Shown here: piece by piece, positions 1 to 11,306 of the stretch
How positions within the stretch are numbered: the stretch's first letter is position 1
How the letters are laid out: each line of letters starts with the position of its first letter
Assembly (NCBI RefSeq): GCF_000524195.1
Contig: NW_020170451.1
Location: 141,972-205,971, forward strand
Direction of reading: 5' to 3'
From: Echinococcus granulosus
Taxonomy: Eukaryota > Platyhelminthes > Cestoda > Cyclophyllidea > Taeniidae
DNA length: 64,000 nt
Program-made: the position numbers and the translations under genes
The notes under the pieces: model-generated
What the model was told of the DNA's origin: nothing
What the model saw: only the letters and a program-made list of their open reading frames with translations
Databases searched by the model: none

Positions 1-362
1 TGCAAAATTTGGTAACTTTATTCTGTACTGATTCGCATAAGAATTCTGCATGGTCATGTCAAACTTAGGGTTATGTAACAAACGGTAAAATGATTCACGT
101 GATGACCTATTTGTTGCTAGGTTAAGGAATTCTTGCACGAATTTTTTACAAATGTCACGTGATCTGCATCAGCCATGCAATAGGGCTCAAATATGATGAC
201 TTGCACACAAACAGGAGCATCTTGATCTGACAAATGTGATCTCCGATTCATTAAGAACAGGTGGGGCACGTGGTATGAATGGATACGTTAGATTGCTCTA
301 TGATAGTAGATTGGAATATTTGGAATGAAAGTCATGGCTTGCCGGCTTATCTTTGTAAACAG

Positions 363-733
363 ATGCGGCAATGCGAGCAGGTGGGCGGGTGCTGGTTCAC
401 TGCCAGGCGGGCGTGTCGCGGTCGCCAAGTCTGGTAATCGCCTACCTCGTGGTCCACTCATCGCTCTCCGTAATTGAGGCCTTTACATTGGCCAATCACC
501 TCCGCTCCGCCGTTGGTCCGAGTCTCCATTTCCTCGGCCAGGTCGAAAAATTTTGTGCCTCCCTCCGCCTCGAATTCGAATGTTATAGCACTGTCTCAGC
601 AGACCGTTATGTGAGGGATATGATTGATCGTCGGTGGAGGGACTTCCAGCGCTCTTCGTCTCCATCTCCCTCCCCACTTATTCCCTCCAGCAATTACCGT
701 TGTCATTTTCCCAATTTTGTAACCCTATGGTGA
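363..733 (+). CDS. Dual-specificity phosphatase, MKP type (last coding exon)
   Basis: This is the 3' exon of a dual-specificity protein phosphatase, an enzyme that removes phosphate from Tyr and Thr, typically on MAP kinases. The signature loop HCQAGVSRS is present, with the catalytic Cys and the phosphate-binding Arg. It is preceded by a GGRVLVHC strand and followed by the helix that in MKPs carries the R-S-x-x-x-P-x-x-x-F-x-x-Q motif (here RSAVGPSLHFLGQ). The exon opens after a TTTGTAAACAG acceptor and reads to TGA at 731-733. About 70 residues after the domain are Arg/Ser/Pro-rich with no recognised motif. The N-terminal half, including the general-acid Asp, lies upstream of the window, so the subfamily is uncertain. 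An isolated ORF would start at the ATG at 371, but homology shows this is internal. Confidence 0.85.
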
Positions 734-882
734 ATCAATGAATGACTGACGGCCTTTGTAAATTTTGATTTAAAATGTGGGGATTTTATTTTATTTGTTG
801 ATATTTTTCTTTTGAATGGGAATTTTCATGGCAGATGTCATTATAAAATTGAAAATGAAATTTAAGGTGGTTCCGAATGTAC

Positions 883-888
883 AATAAA
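883..888 (+). terminator. Poly(A) signal of the phosphatase gene
   Basis: AATAAA lies 150 nt after the phosphatase stop codon, in AT-rich DNA, and is the first canonical signal on the plus strand there. Confidence 0.5.
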
Positions 889-2300
889 TCAAATAAGTTT
901 CGAAAGTTTGTTTAAGTAGTATCTACGACCCTCCTATTCCTGTTATTGTGAGGAACTTCAGCAATTTAGTACTTACTCTACAAAATAGCACATTTTTGGC
1001 AAGTAAACAAAAGAACTAAGCTGGTATAACCCCAGAATGCTAACTGTCATAGATCCCTAATTAAGGGTCTGCTTCGGTGTTTAGAGACTTTCATCAACGC
1101 TGCTAGTCAGGATGCGAACAATTTAAGTGCATAAACGTAGTCTGATTTGCAGTACCGATTCCTCCTACGTTCAAAGTTTACGCAACTTTCCTTTCGGAGT
1201 AGATCTACATTACGGAGGTGCTTAAGTATTTTCTATAACTGGATCTGCTTTATTTTAAGTTGATTCTGGTACGATATTGACAAAGAAACCTGTTATTAAC
1301 AGTGATATGAATCGTGTTATTTTACAGTGCTTTAAATAAATGTATCAAAAACGATTCAATGTCCAAACTTTAAGAGTGTATATTTTATTGGTCCTGCTGA
1401 AGAAAGGAGGCGGTAAAATACTGCTTTGCGGCTAAACACGAGTCTAAAACAGAAATGACTCAAATGTGCTGTCAAAGAAGGGAAATGCGGTGCATAATGC
1501 TGAACTAGTATCAATTATTTTAAGAAAGGATTTTGCGAAATGTAAATTAGTTTAGAAAATCATTTTCTGTAAATTGATCTATTTTTAGTTTGCCATCCAA
1601 ATAATAAGGCTGGACTAATTGTGTTTTGGAGTATCTAGATAATCAGGATCCAGCCACGTTTTAAAATGGATCAGATAAAAATTTCGTAATATTACAAAAG
1701 AACAAAACTTTAAACAACTCTGCATATTGCAAAAGTAGTGGTATTTGGGTAACGTATCCAATTCTGAAAGAGTTTGGAAAATGAAAATCGTTCCAAATTA
1801 TGCTAACTGTGAAGCAAGCATTAATGAGATCAGGAAATAGAAAATTCTCACATTCATTCAGTTGACATTGTTATGCATACCTTAATGATTATTACGAGGA
1901 AAGTTCATTGGTTGTCAAACGTTCACATTTCTTCCACTCCGCACATGACTACTCTGTTTCAAATTTGGGCATACGGATGTCTAACACCTAAATAGGCAGG
2001 TGATAGAAATTGGGCTAGGGATGAGGTAAGACAGTATCTCTCTCATCCTAAATTCGGGTATGAAGTCGTTTCGAAGTTTGAGTTTATGTGGTAAAGGAAT
2101 GCCTTGAGAGCACAATAGTAGAGCTTGCCTCCAGCTATTTCGCCATTCTTGGCTGTTTTTAAAGGCTAAGCTCTTCCTCCGCGCCTCTAAGTTGTATCAT
2201 GCTGTATCTGGCAGATTAATCTCAGCCGTCATGCCGTTTGGCTTTCATCGAGTGAGAGACCATGTCTGCAGTTCAACACATCTACACCCACGCATTTAAA
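889..2300. other. Intergenic, nothing recognised
   Basis: AT-rich DNA with only short ORFs. I see no RNA gene, no copy of the repeat families found elsewhere in the window and no coding exon. Confidence 0.5.
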
Positions 2301-2497
2301 GCTTTCACAATCCTCTGAAAATGGAGGGTTGGAAGCATTGAAGGTGTAGAGTGGATAGTAAATCAGTTAGAGATGACCCTCAATGTGTTCTCTTGCCTCG
2401 CAAAATCCATTTTTTATCGCAGGTCAGGCAGCATAATCCCTCAAAATGGCACACTTTATAGGGTGCTTGCGGCAAATAAAGAACCACAAAGTGGTAC

Positions 2498-2698
2498 TTA
2501 CCGAGGCTTCATATCATTTGCTAAGGCACCTGACACCAATTCCATTTTAGCTGACAAAATCAAGTGGACTGCCTCGTCACCAATTGCACCAAACGCAACT
2601 GAAAGCAAAGTGCTAACAGCGCCGCAATTCTGTGTGAACAAGAATAGTTCCTCCTCATTGTAACGAAATGTCTTGGATTGAATCAACTCAAGCATCAA
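2498..2698 (-). CDS. Possible small coding exon, unrecognised
   Basis: A 67-codon minus-strand frame starts at an ATG (2698) and ends exactly at a consensus GTAAGT donor. About 180 nt further on, a strong acceptor (CCTCCATTTTCAG, near 2317) would add about nine residues before a stop. The peptide is mildly hydrophobic (LLSVAFGAIGDEAVHLIL). I recognise no family. It lies 150 nt downstream of the candidate at 2848-3222 on the same strand and could belong to it through a splice I could not define. Confidence 0.22.
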   Translation of the reverse strand: MMLELIQSKTFRYNEEELFLFTQNCGAVSTLLSVAFGAIGDEAVHLILSAKMELVSGALANDMKPR

Positions 2699-2847
2699 TT
2701 TGCTTTAACCGTTTCCGGATATTAGGCTCTGCTACTGCGCACCACAACTTCTCTAAACGGTGTGGAAATTTAAGGAGAAGTTTTGCAAGTTTTAAGACTA
2801 ATTTTAAAGTCAAAAAGCAGACAAGCTTGAATCCCACGCGTCAGATT

Positions 2848-3222
2848 CTAAGCCATATTTGGTGCGATAAGGAACCAGAACAGAAGGAGAATAGTAAAGA
2901 GCGCGATAAAAAGCGTCCGTAGAATGACGCATGTCTGTGCTGTATAGTGCATATGCACAATCGTATGCACCCTTGAAACCTCTCCAAGTGGAATCGAGTC
3001 ATCGCAGAAAGCCATAGGGAGAACCGCCCAGACTTTTGCGTTCACCTCTAGCCTACCATCGCTAAGGTAATCCATACCTAAATTGTAGTAAATAAATCTG
3101 TGTTTACATATTAAAAGGGTCGAAGTCAATCTCAACATACTCTTGAATTCACTAAAACGTGGCACTTCCAAAGGGCTGACCTTGAAGAGCTCTCTGAATA
3201 GGGTAGCAACCAATTCGAAGTC
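2848..3222 (-). CDS. Possible spliced gene, unrecognised, C-terminal membrane segment
   Basis: Two minus-strand exons fit together. Exon a (3222 to 3141) follows a TTACTAG acceptor and ends at a GTATGT donor in phase 1. Exon b (3077 to 2848) follows a CAATTTAG acceptor in phase 1 and ends at TAG. The intron between them is 63 nt. The product end has a hydrophobic run of about 20 residues (LFIALFTILLLFWFLIAP) three residues from the C terminus, as in a tail-anchored or C-terminally anchored protein. I do not recognise the family. Upstream exons beyond 3240 were not found, so this could be the tail of a longer gene, a relic or chance. The opposite strand also has open frames here. Confidence 0.3.
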   Translation of the reverse strand, partial: DFELVATLFRELFKVSPLEVPRFSEFKSMLRLTSTLLICKHRFIYYNLGMDYLSDGRLEVNAKVWAVLPMAFCDDSIPLGEVSRVHTIVHMHYTAQTCVILRTLFIALFTILLLFWFLIAPNMA

Positions 3223-3240
3223 CTAGTAACGCATGGCGAA

Positions 3241-5194
3241 GGTGGGACATCTAGGATTATTGTATCTTATTTAAATCATCGATACCTCCTCAATTCTTTA
3301 TGCTCTTGTACCGTAGGCAGAAACCAGAGAAGACGAAGATTAGACTAATAAAGCATTGGTCTCTGCAAATGAGCTTAGTGCATAGTTGCATCAGTCCGAT
3401 CTTTGCGTACGTAGTTCACAATTTGGAAATGTCTGCATTTTGCGCACTTTTTGCACTACGTCTTGCAGTTTTTGCGCAGTTCCTTGAAGGCGTGGTTGTT
3501 TAAATATTTGAGATGCAATGAACAGACTCCGAATCATTTCTCTTCCAAATCCCTAGAAAGGATGCTTGTGCCAAAGGGATGTCATTAAATGCTAAATATT
3601 ATCAATAAACTTCTAGATCATATTAAAACTTTTAGTGGACGCAAGTATTGCTACTTAATGTCAGATGCTTGTAAAAACATTTTCCCCTCTCCAATTTTAT
3701 TGCAAGTTGGTTGGTGCGACTGCTGTTTATACACATCTTATTATCAGGTAGAAAATATTTTTGTTTTAGGTAAGACCTTCCCAGGATTACGGGATTCTTT
3801 AAAAAGTAGCATTTTATGCCCCCTTTTTAGCATTGTAGTTCTACCATTTTATCTAAATACGATTACATGGTGGTTCTTTACAATATTTTATTAAAACTCT
3901 TCATTCTAACCTAAAATCGGTCACTAAATTGCAAGTAAATTAATTCTTCATATTCTCGGTGAAGGTTTTTGAGAGATTTTGGTCCTAATTGCTTATTTAA
4001 ATTCATTATGCGGATATTTTTTACCAACCAATTTGCTAGCAGTTCATGCCTTTGGACACTTCCCCCTTTTTGGACTGGATAAAAATAGCAAAACAGAAAT
4101 CATATTCGTAGGTCGCAATAATTCAAATGCAAAGTCAGTGTGTGTGGTTTGGATGGTATTTGCCATATTACAGTGTAGTAATATGAATTGTCTTGTACGC
4201 TTCAGCCTGATACTTGTTTGTCAGATCTGAAAGACAGGAAGATTTAAGGATTGAACTAAGGTTTCACATTTTGCGCACTCTCTATTACTAACGTCATGGC
4301 CTTTGATGAAAGCTATTTGCAGTAATTCGCGTCTAGGTCACGTGGGCAAAAAACTTCATCCATACACTTTTGTAACGTTTGTGGAAGTTCAACCACTTGG
4401 AAGTATTTCACTATTACTTGCTCAGTAATACTTATAAGTGAAATGTCTACGTAAATTAAACCAAACCTTTTCAATTGTGAATGCATAACGCAGTAACAGG
4501 GCAGTCTTGACTAGAATGACCTTAAATAAATTAATCAAAACGAGCCATGCACGCATCCACCAATACGTCTATGGTGTGAAATACCTAGCTTTAGCACCTT
4601 TATCTGTTTTCAAGGAGAGGCGAATCATATTTTTCTTGTCGGATAATTCTATAGAACTAAATCTTTGCAAGTTGCTGATTTTTGTTATCTAATTGCTTTG
4701 TTGAAACACATTCATGAACCTTAATAATTTAACACTTAAATTTTTTTAAATACTCTTCTCATAAAATTGGTTCTCCATTATTTGAAGCTGATAGAGGCGA
4801 TTCAAAAACATTTACTAAAAGTTCAGTAAAACTTGTCGCCCGTTGATATTTACTTATATAAAAATAGTTGCTTAATTCCTAAGACATAGCTGGTGGTATT
4901 TATGTAAGAATGAAATCTTACGAGTTTCCAAGCCTCCCACCTAATTCACAATTACTTGGACTAAAAATAAACTTATTTTTCCGTTATTAGCTCTTAGGGA
5001 TGATTGCTACTATCAATGCAACAATTTATACTATTAAACCAATTTTTTCACAAAAAAGGGTGCATTTGTTCGGAGGCTTGAGAACAGCTGTATCTGCTTT
5101 ATTAATTGAAAGTGCAGATAAAAATAATATGGCTTGTGTATTCAACAAATCAGAGAGGCCACAACTTCACTCTGTCACCAAAAATAGTGTAACA
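3241..5194. other. Intergenic, nothing recognised
   Basis: AT-rich sequence with scattered plus-strand ORFs of 60-100 codons that show no recognisable domain, no splice-site support and low-complexity hydrophobic composition typical of translated AT-rich DNA. Confidence 0.45.
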
Positions 5195-5380
5195 TTTCGA
5201 ATGTTTGCTAAATTCTCCGTTGTGGTTGCGTAGGCACCGAAGGGCTCAGTTATTATGCTTCTGCCCAGCGGCGTGGCCTCTGGGCTAGGCCCGTAGCCCC
5301 GGCCCCTCTGTACGTCGGCAATACATATTCTGCCATAGCATTGTTTTCTTTCGTCTTCAGGAAAACATCGGCACGCTGCA
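5195..5380 (+). mobile_element. TRIM LTR, solo or truncated
   Basis: This matches the LTR of the window's main TRIM family. The core blocks (GGCCTC..GGGCC, TGTACGTCG.CAATACATATTCTGCC, TTTCGTCTTCAGG) occur in order and the copy ends at CGCTGCA. It is followed by TTAGTGCC, a decayed version of the family's primer-binding site, so sense is plus. The 5' edge is approximate. The internal region is missing. Confidence 0.7.
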
Positions 5381-5479
5381 TTAGTGCCCACATGTTTTAT
5401 ACGCTCTTCCATTGTCAAGATATTTTCACTTAGGTCATAACGACTCATATCTACTGATGGCTAGATTCAATTTTTAGAA

Positions 5480-6000
5480 ATTATACTTATTACATTTAAA
5501 ATGTAGTAGAGCTTTATTCTATGCTGCTTTAGATTATCAAAATACAATGGCAAAATATTTGGCAAAATTCTTAATACTAAGAATAAAGGGGAGAGTTCAT
5601 GACATTTTAGAGGTGAAGTTGTCTAATGTAATTTGTAACCATACAAAATTCGATCAACACAGGATGTTGAAATTAGCACACGCCCCTCAAGAACTAAGAA
5701 TAGCAAAACATCATTTAATTATTTCAATTTATGGATTTAGTGCGGGGGCGGTTAAATTATGCACACATGAAAGGATCATCTTATTCAAAAGTAGGTCTAC
5801 TTTGGGTAGCTCTGCGCCACCAGGACGAAGCGGGTACAAACTCACCAATGAGGACGGTTAATGATACAGTACTGCAAGGGTGAAATAGTGTCAAGGGGTC
5901 TAAAGAGTGTATTTTTGAGCTATGGTAACCCAAATGGTTAAAGAAAACAAAATCTAAGTATCTACTGGTGGCAATAAATCATCTACCGAAACCAATCACT
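5480..6000 (-). repeat. Degenerate copy of second miniature LTR-like family (family B)
   Basis: Positions 5480-5860 align along their length with 7080-7415, the internal part of a better copy described below. Shared blocks include GTAGCTCTGCGCCA, AAGCGGG, CTAAGAA(A)AGCAAAAC and TTTATGGATTTAGTG/TTTGTGGGTTTAATG. The LTR-like part beyond 5860 is only weakly similar. Sense is inferred from a primer-site-like GGTGGCGCAGAGC on the minus strand. Confidence 0.45.
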
Positions 6001-6450
6001 GGTTTATGCCCAATCACTATTTGACAATAGTTTCCAATCATTCATTTCGTTTTCTGGTTGCGATACTGATAGATGTACTAACTAGAACCTCAAACCAAAA
6101 CCACAGATGGAGTCGTAATGCAGTTATATTTGTTCCACTTCCTAGAAGGCAACCATTTTGCAATTAAGAAAAGTGTTTGCTCCCAAAATAATGTATTTAA
6201 ACTACAATTGACTTTAGACCGACATATGGAATACATGAGTGTGTTGGCCAGAGAAGCAAGTGACAATAATGAGGGAAATAATTTTATCCTCCTGTACTCT
6301 CACCATTATTGCGTTTCCATGTATTTGTGACCCGTTAAAAGTGGCGCCACTTCCCAGACTCAATTGATTCATCATCTTATGCTTGAGGTTCGGTAAGTGG
6401 TAGGCTTTTGTTGCAACTGGAATGAATAAATTACTTTACCACAGCACAAG

Positions 6451-6640
6451 TGTAGTACAATGATTGTTTGGTTAACTCTCGGTTTTGGTAACGGGTCACT
6501 TAGAGGCTCCACCGTTGCTTCCATTGCTGGACGGCCTAGCCTCTGGGCCACTACAGTAGAGTTAAGTTCTACAGTACAATGCACATTCTGCTAGACTATT
6601 ATGTTTTCTTTGGTCTTCAGGGGAGTCTCAGGGCAGTACA
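6451..6640 (+). mobile_element. TRIM solo LTR
   Basis: A 190-bp single LTR with TG...CA ends (TGTAGTACAATG at the start, GGGCAGTACA at the end). The diagnostic core blocks and the TTTGGTCTTCAGG acceptor-like motif are present. No internal region follows and I could not find a convincing target-site duplication. Confidence 0.75.
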
Positions 6641-6849
6641 TAAGATAATGCTGCTAGGGTTGTCTAAACTGCAGATGGGGGGTAAGCAGCAAATTGTGTA
6701 AGTTGTGAAGCATGTAATAAGTGGTTACAAACTCTATTAATTCGTAACCTTCACAATGAATTACAACAGCATTCTGCATTTTAGAAATAGTAATAATAAA
6801 CAGAAATATTGCATTTATAATGCACAGTATTATTTATAGTGCATGTTTG

Positions 6850-7640
6850 TCTTAAAGTACCTCTCAGGTGAGAGGTAGCTAGTCAGCAAGAATCTTGTAA
6901 CGAATAGGACGTCATCGACTCCCGGGAAAATGTTTCCTGGACACGCTTAACCGGGACATCTGTGCCCCTTCTTTTATCACCACCCAATAAAGTAGGTCCT
7001 CTTCCAACTCGTCTGCTCGCTTTGGGGGGATAAGGCTGAGACAGAAGAGAGAAACACCAAGTTTATTACAAGGATTTCATTTAAAATATGCATAGGGCAT
7101 TATTCATGCTGTTTTGGCCGTCAAGATATAATGATGGGATACTAGGCGAAAGTTCTCATTAATAACAACAAAGAGGAGGTTTCACGGTTATTTAGGCGAT
7201 AAAGTTTTCGCGTGTAATTTGTAGCTACGGTAATTTTAATTACCATAGGATACTAAAATTAACTCTCACTCCTCAGGACCTAAGAAAAGCAAAACTTCAT
7301 GTGAATTATTCCGATTTGTGGGTTTAATGTGGGGACGGATAAAGTACGCAAACATAAAAATGTTATTTAAAAAGAGGTCCACGTAGCGTAGCTCTGCGCC
7401 ATTAGGTCAAAGCGGGCTCAAACACACCATGGGAGAGGCGGTCAGCAAATACAAGCCTGAAGGATAGAACACCATCAAATCTCGCGGTGGAAATGATATC
7501 CGAACATGGTTAATCAACACATCTGTACTCCTGTATTTATCACTACCCCATAAAGTCAGTCCTCATCCAACTCATCTGTTTATTCTTGGAGCATAAGCCT
7601 GAGTCAGAAGGGAGAAACACCGAGTATATTACGTATTACA
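6850..7640 (-). mobile_element. Family B: miniature LTR-like element, about 790 bp
   Basis: Two directly repeated segments of about 200-230 bp (about 6850-7080 and 7412-7640) flank a unique segment of about 330 bp. The repeats share long blocks such as ACATCTGT, TTTATCAC, TAAAGT..GTCCTC, CCAACTC.TCTG and GAGAAACACC.AGT.TATTAC, roughly three-quarters identical by eye. Both end in TTACA on the plus strand, so on the minus strand they start TGTAAT. Just inside the right-hand repeat the minus strand reads TGGCGCAGAGC, placed like a primer-binding site. There is no ORF of interest. It differs in sequence from the main TRIM family. Outer boundaries are approximate. Confidence 0.5.
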
Positions 7641-9239
7641 TATTGCATGGAATATTTATACTTCTAGTAAATATTTTTAGTCAGAAATGTTATTGTTGGT
7701 ACGATAGTGCAAGTGGTGGCAGAATTTCATCGATTTCGTTAAAAATATTAATTGAGCATCGTCAAAAAGCAATTTTGCTGAAAAGAACAGTAGCAACCTT
7801 CCCACATATTAAGTCTGTGTATTTTGATGCACCCTCAAATGATCCTTCTCAAAAACAAACAACTGTATCTGTTTGTTTCCTTATAAATTTCCTTACTGAG
7901 TTAAAGAAGAAAATCATGGAAAAACATAAATCGCATTTCGCATCTGTTCTCTATATTTGCCACTTTAAAGCAATACAGTAAATAACAATTTACCAAAATT
8001 TATACTATATCATCTTGTCACATTGAAAACACGAGGGTGAATTGACATTGCATCGTGCTTTTGCAATACTAGAGTATGACTTAAGTGATCCTTCGAAAGA
8101 ATGAAAAATGGCTCTTTTGACCCTTATTCACAAAACACTCTATTCTTTTCAACGTTTTAACTTTTCGAAGAAGCGGTTAAGAGTTAACAACTTCTGTTTG
8201 TATCACCTTATCCATGAAGTACCCAGACTATCCATAATACTAAGTCAAAGTAGTTCCATTGCTCCTCACGTGAATATACGCGCACAAAAAATATGCCGTC
8301 ACCCACCGTTCGTTAGCTGTGAATTACTACGGCAACGATCAACGCTAGCTGACTTGCAGCCAATCTTAAAATGTCTTCATTATTATAGTCCAGCACTTCA
8401 CCATCGTACTGTAAATAAGTTCTTCAATTTGAGTCTTACGAGCATCCGAGGGCTTTAAGCTTTCCCACATATGGTCAACGGTGTCTGGACTATCGCACGA
8501 AACATGCACCAGTCATGAGTTACAGAAAGCAACACTACTGTGAATGTCCTCATGTGGCATGCACATTCCTCGTATGAATTCTCGATTATAAAATTAGTAC
8601 TTATTTGACCAAATTATCGAGTCTAAGTCAAATAAAGAACGAACGTGGATTCTGTAATCACATAAGTATGAATCGTTTCTCTTAGACAAATTTAAAATAA
8701 ATGGGAATTGACACAATTTACGTGTATCCAAATAAATTTACCAATCTAGTAAAAAGGAAGTAAATAGGATTATAGGAATTGCATCACAATGTTAGGTTAT
8801 GATTTCACCATAAGAAGGGAAGATGCGACCAGTAGGTGCACGATGAGGTTGAATTCATCATGGTTTACAGTGCAAAGAATCAAAAACTTTGCTTGTTCTG
8901 TTTGCGCACGAGCTTAATCACCTGCATTCATTTGTGGTATAAGGTAGATGTTTACTGATAGCGAAATTCTGCGTGATCTATCCATATTGTGTTAAGTTCG
9001 TAGGTATACTGCCCACATTATTCTTTTCTGCCATAGAAGATTCCATTAAATCCCATCGAGGCATTAAAGTGCTCCACTGCGGCACAAAATTGTATGCGTG
9101 AGTTTTAATTTTTAAACTCCGATTTTCCTCCAAATTTAAGGTAGGAACCACTTCCACGAATGCGTGATTTTGTAAAAATAATTGGGTTTTTTAAATATAT
9201 CAGTTTGCAACAACTAAACCACTTTATTTTGTGCCACAG
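7641..9239. other. Intergenic, nothing recognised
   Basis: Contains ORFs of up to 131 codons (7586-7981 and 8108-8458) without recognisable domains or splice context. The first begins inside the family B repeat. Confidence 0.4.
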
Positions 9240-9327
9240 GGTCCCATTAGACACAGGGGGTCTTGATATTGTGGGTCCAATACCGATTACAGAGAGAGGA
9301 AACCAGCATATCCTTGAAATGGTAAAG
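9240..9327 (+). pseudogene. Ty3/Gypsy-type integrase fragment, exon-like
   Basis: The translation includes GGLDIVGPIPITERGNQHIL, which resembles the start of the retroviral-type integrase core as found in Ty3/Gypsy polyproteins (pattern D-x-x-G-P-L-P-x-T-x-x-G-N-x-Y-I-L, where the Asp is the first catalytic residue). Only about 29 codons are legible and the rest of pol is not seen. Unusually, the segment is bounded by a good acceptor (TTTATTTTGTGCCACAG) and a good donor (AAAG|GTGAGA). It is either a decayed element or a captured exon. Confidence 0.5.
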
Positions 9328-11163
9328 GTGAGACAAATTTCCAGACTCGCACACAACTATCAATGCTTATCGAATGCTTGACAAAAGGCATGATAATAAG
9401 ACAAGCGCAGTCAGTCCAATGTCTATCAAGAAGGGGATCCAGTGTAGTTCTATAGAACCATTTCACTCCATGCAGTACACCCAAGGCTCCATCGTCCTAC
9501 AGTGAAGATGCATTCTGAGTGATAAAGACAACCCATCTCACCAACAAGTTACTTAGTGTACAATAGGCAGGTCTGTGCACAATGCATAACAGATCATGGA
9601 AATAAAACGCGTCTTTACAGAGGTAGACCGCCGGTTAAAAAAAAGGTCTATGTGCCAAATGAAGAAAGAAGCACAAAGAAAATGATGTTTGAAGAAACAA
9701 GCTTTCAAGAAAACAGTGAGGGAGGTCAAAGCAACAAGGAAAGCTGCATAATACATATGCATTTGAATGCAGTTTTAAAGCGGCAAGTGAACAGGTTTGG
9801 TTAACCGTATGGATGAGGAAACGCCATCGGGCTCAAGGGAGGCTAAAAAAATCCGGATTGCTTCCATGAAATTTAGATTGTTGTTGTAATTCTACACTTC
9901 TATAACTCATGTTACCTTTCTTGAACAATCTTTCTCAATCCAGGAGTGTGAAGCCGAAAGAAGAAGGGAAAAAGCAGCGAAAACAGGCAAAATATGTCAT
10001 TTTTTGGGTTTAAACGTATAGTAGGTCTTAAAGAATGCAAAATATCCACGAACAATAAAGATATGAAAAAAGGTGTAACAGAAGTGAGATTCGCAACTTG
10101 GATTCATTTTCCTATGAAAAATAATGCTGTTGGTAAGTATTGAGCACTATTTTACATCCCCGTTTTTAAATGTTTTCCCTTAAAAAGATCGGCTCTTTTT
10201 GCATATTTGACTTTTAACTATGGTATTATGCCCTCATGCATGTGAAAAAGATGTTACATGTATCATTAAGGAAGAATTCAGATGTAATTGACTTGTAAAG
10301 TGCCAGCCAACAAGAATTTCAAACCACTGTTTCGAATGATATTAACTGTTTTGGTGAGGTAGAACAAGTATGAAAATTAACTTCCCGTTGTTTAATAAAC
10401 GTGCGGGATAGTGACTGGAGGACCGCCATTTCTTTTGATGGCAAGAAATCGTGCAGCATCATAAGTTACAAACTGTGAGAAACACGAAACTATATTTCGA
10501 GGGCCAAGAAAGCCGAAACACACTTGTTGGTGCAGGCTTTACTGCCCTATTCACGAAGTTATATGGTTTTGTTAAATAAGTTGCACCGCTAGGATTTATA
10601 ATCTTATTTAGTCTTAAATATTCGTTTGATAGATGCCCAACTGCAAAATATTCCAAAAAAATAAATACTCTTTTAGCGTAAATGTGGAGGAAAGTCCCGT
10701 ACAATTTTTTATTGCCTAACTATGTACCAGATAAAGAATGTGGTGACAACGTGGCAAAAAAGGATCTCAACAATGGTGAAGTCGAAGTGTGCGTTCTATC
10801 ACTATGGCGGAAACCGTTGGGTTTCATTATATTTTATCAAAGAACATATAGTACCGTTCCACTTATAATTGCATCAAACTAAATTTTTTAAAGATCTTGA
10901 ATGGAGGCAAACAGATTTTGCTCTAAATACGATTCCAAACTAGCTCAAACTTAGCTAACTTACTGCGAAGACCTCGGCTCTATACGGTTATAAGCATCCT
11001 TTTTTATGGCTTTTGTAAATAAGGCTTAAAAATATGCCTGAAAGATTAATTGTTTGTTTATTCTTTAGATAAACGAAGCGTATAGGACACAAATAAGAGT
11101 TAAGAAAAAATAAGTTGTAATTGGTATACTAGATTCAAAGTTTTTGATCACAGCTATACTATA
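9328..11163. other. Intergenic; A-rich charged frames, unassigned
   Basis: From 9556 to 9804 there is a Lys/Glu/Arg-rich open frame. At about 9945 an acceptor-like CTCAATCCAG precedes another Glu/Arg/Lys-rich stretch. These could be exons or relics downstream of the integrase-like piece, but I cannot join or identify them. The remainder holds nothing recognisable. Confidence 0.3.
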
Positions 11164-11306
11164 TGTGAAGCGCCCCAAGACTTCCAAGAAGACGAAAGAA
11201 GACACGATACTCGTGCTGACCTATAGAAGGGTTCGGGGGCTACCGGAGCCCCTAAGTGGTCCGTTACTAAACCCAAGTGTTCACCAAACAATTAACTCAT
11301 TACCCA
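11164..11306 (-). mobile_element. TRIM solo LTR with internal deletion
   Basis: Read on the plus strand it starts TGTGAAGCGCCCCAAGACTT, continues with GAAGACGAAAGAAGACAC and ends CATTACCCA, the terminal blocks of the main TRIM LTR. The GC-rich middle (GGCATGGCCCGGAGGCC in better copies) is reduced to GGCTACCGGAGCC, giving about 143 bp instead of about 187. Confidence 0.7.

Noticed and set aside
2373..2922. Two plus-strand ORFs at 2.4-2.9 kb
   Set aside because: No domain and no splice support; the minus strand has the better phase-consistent exon structure in this area.
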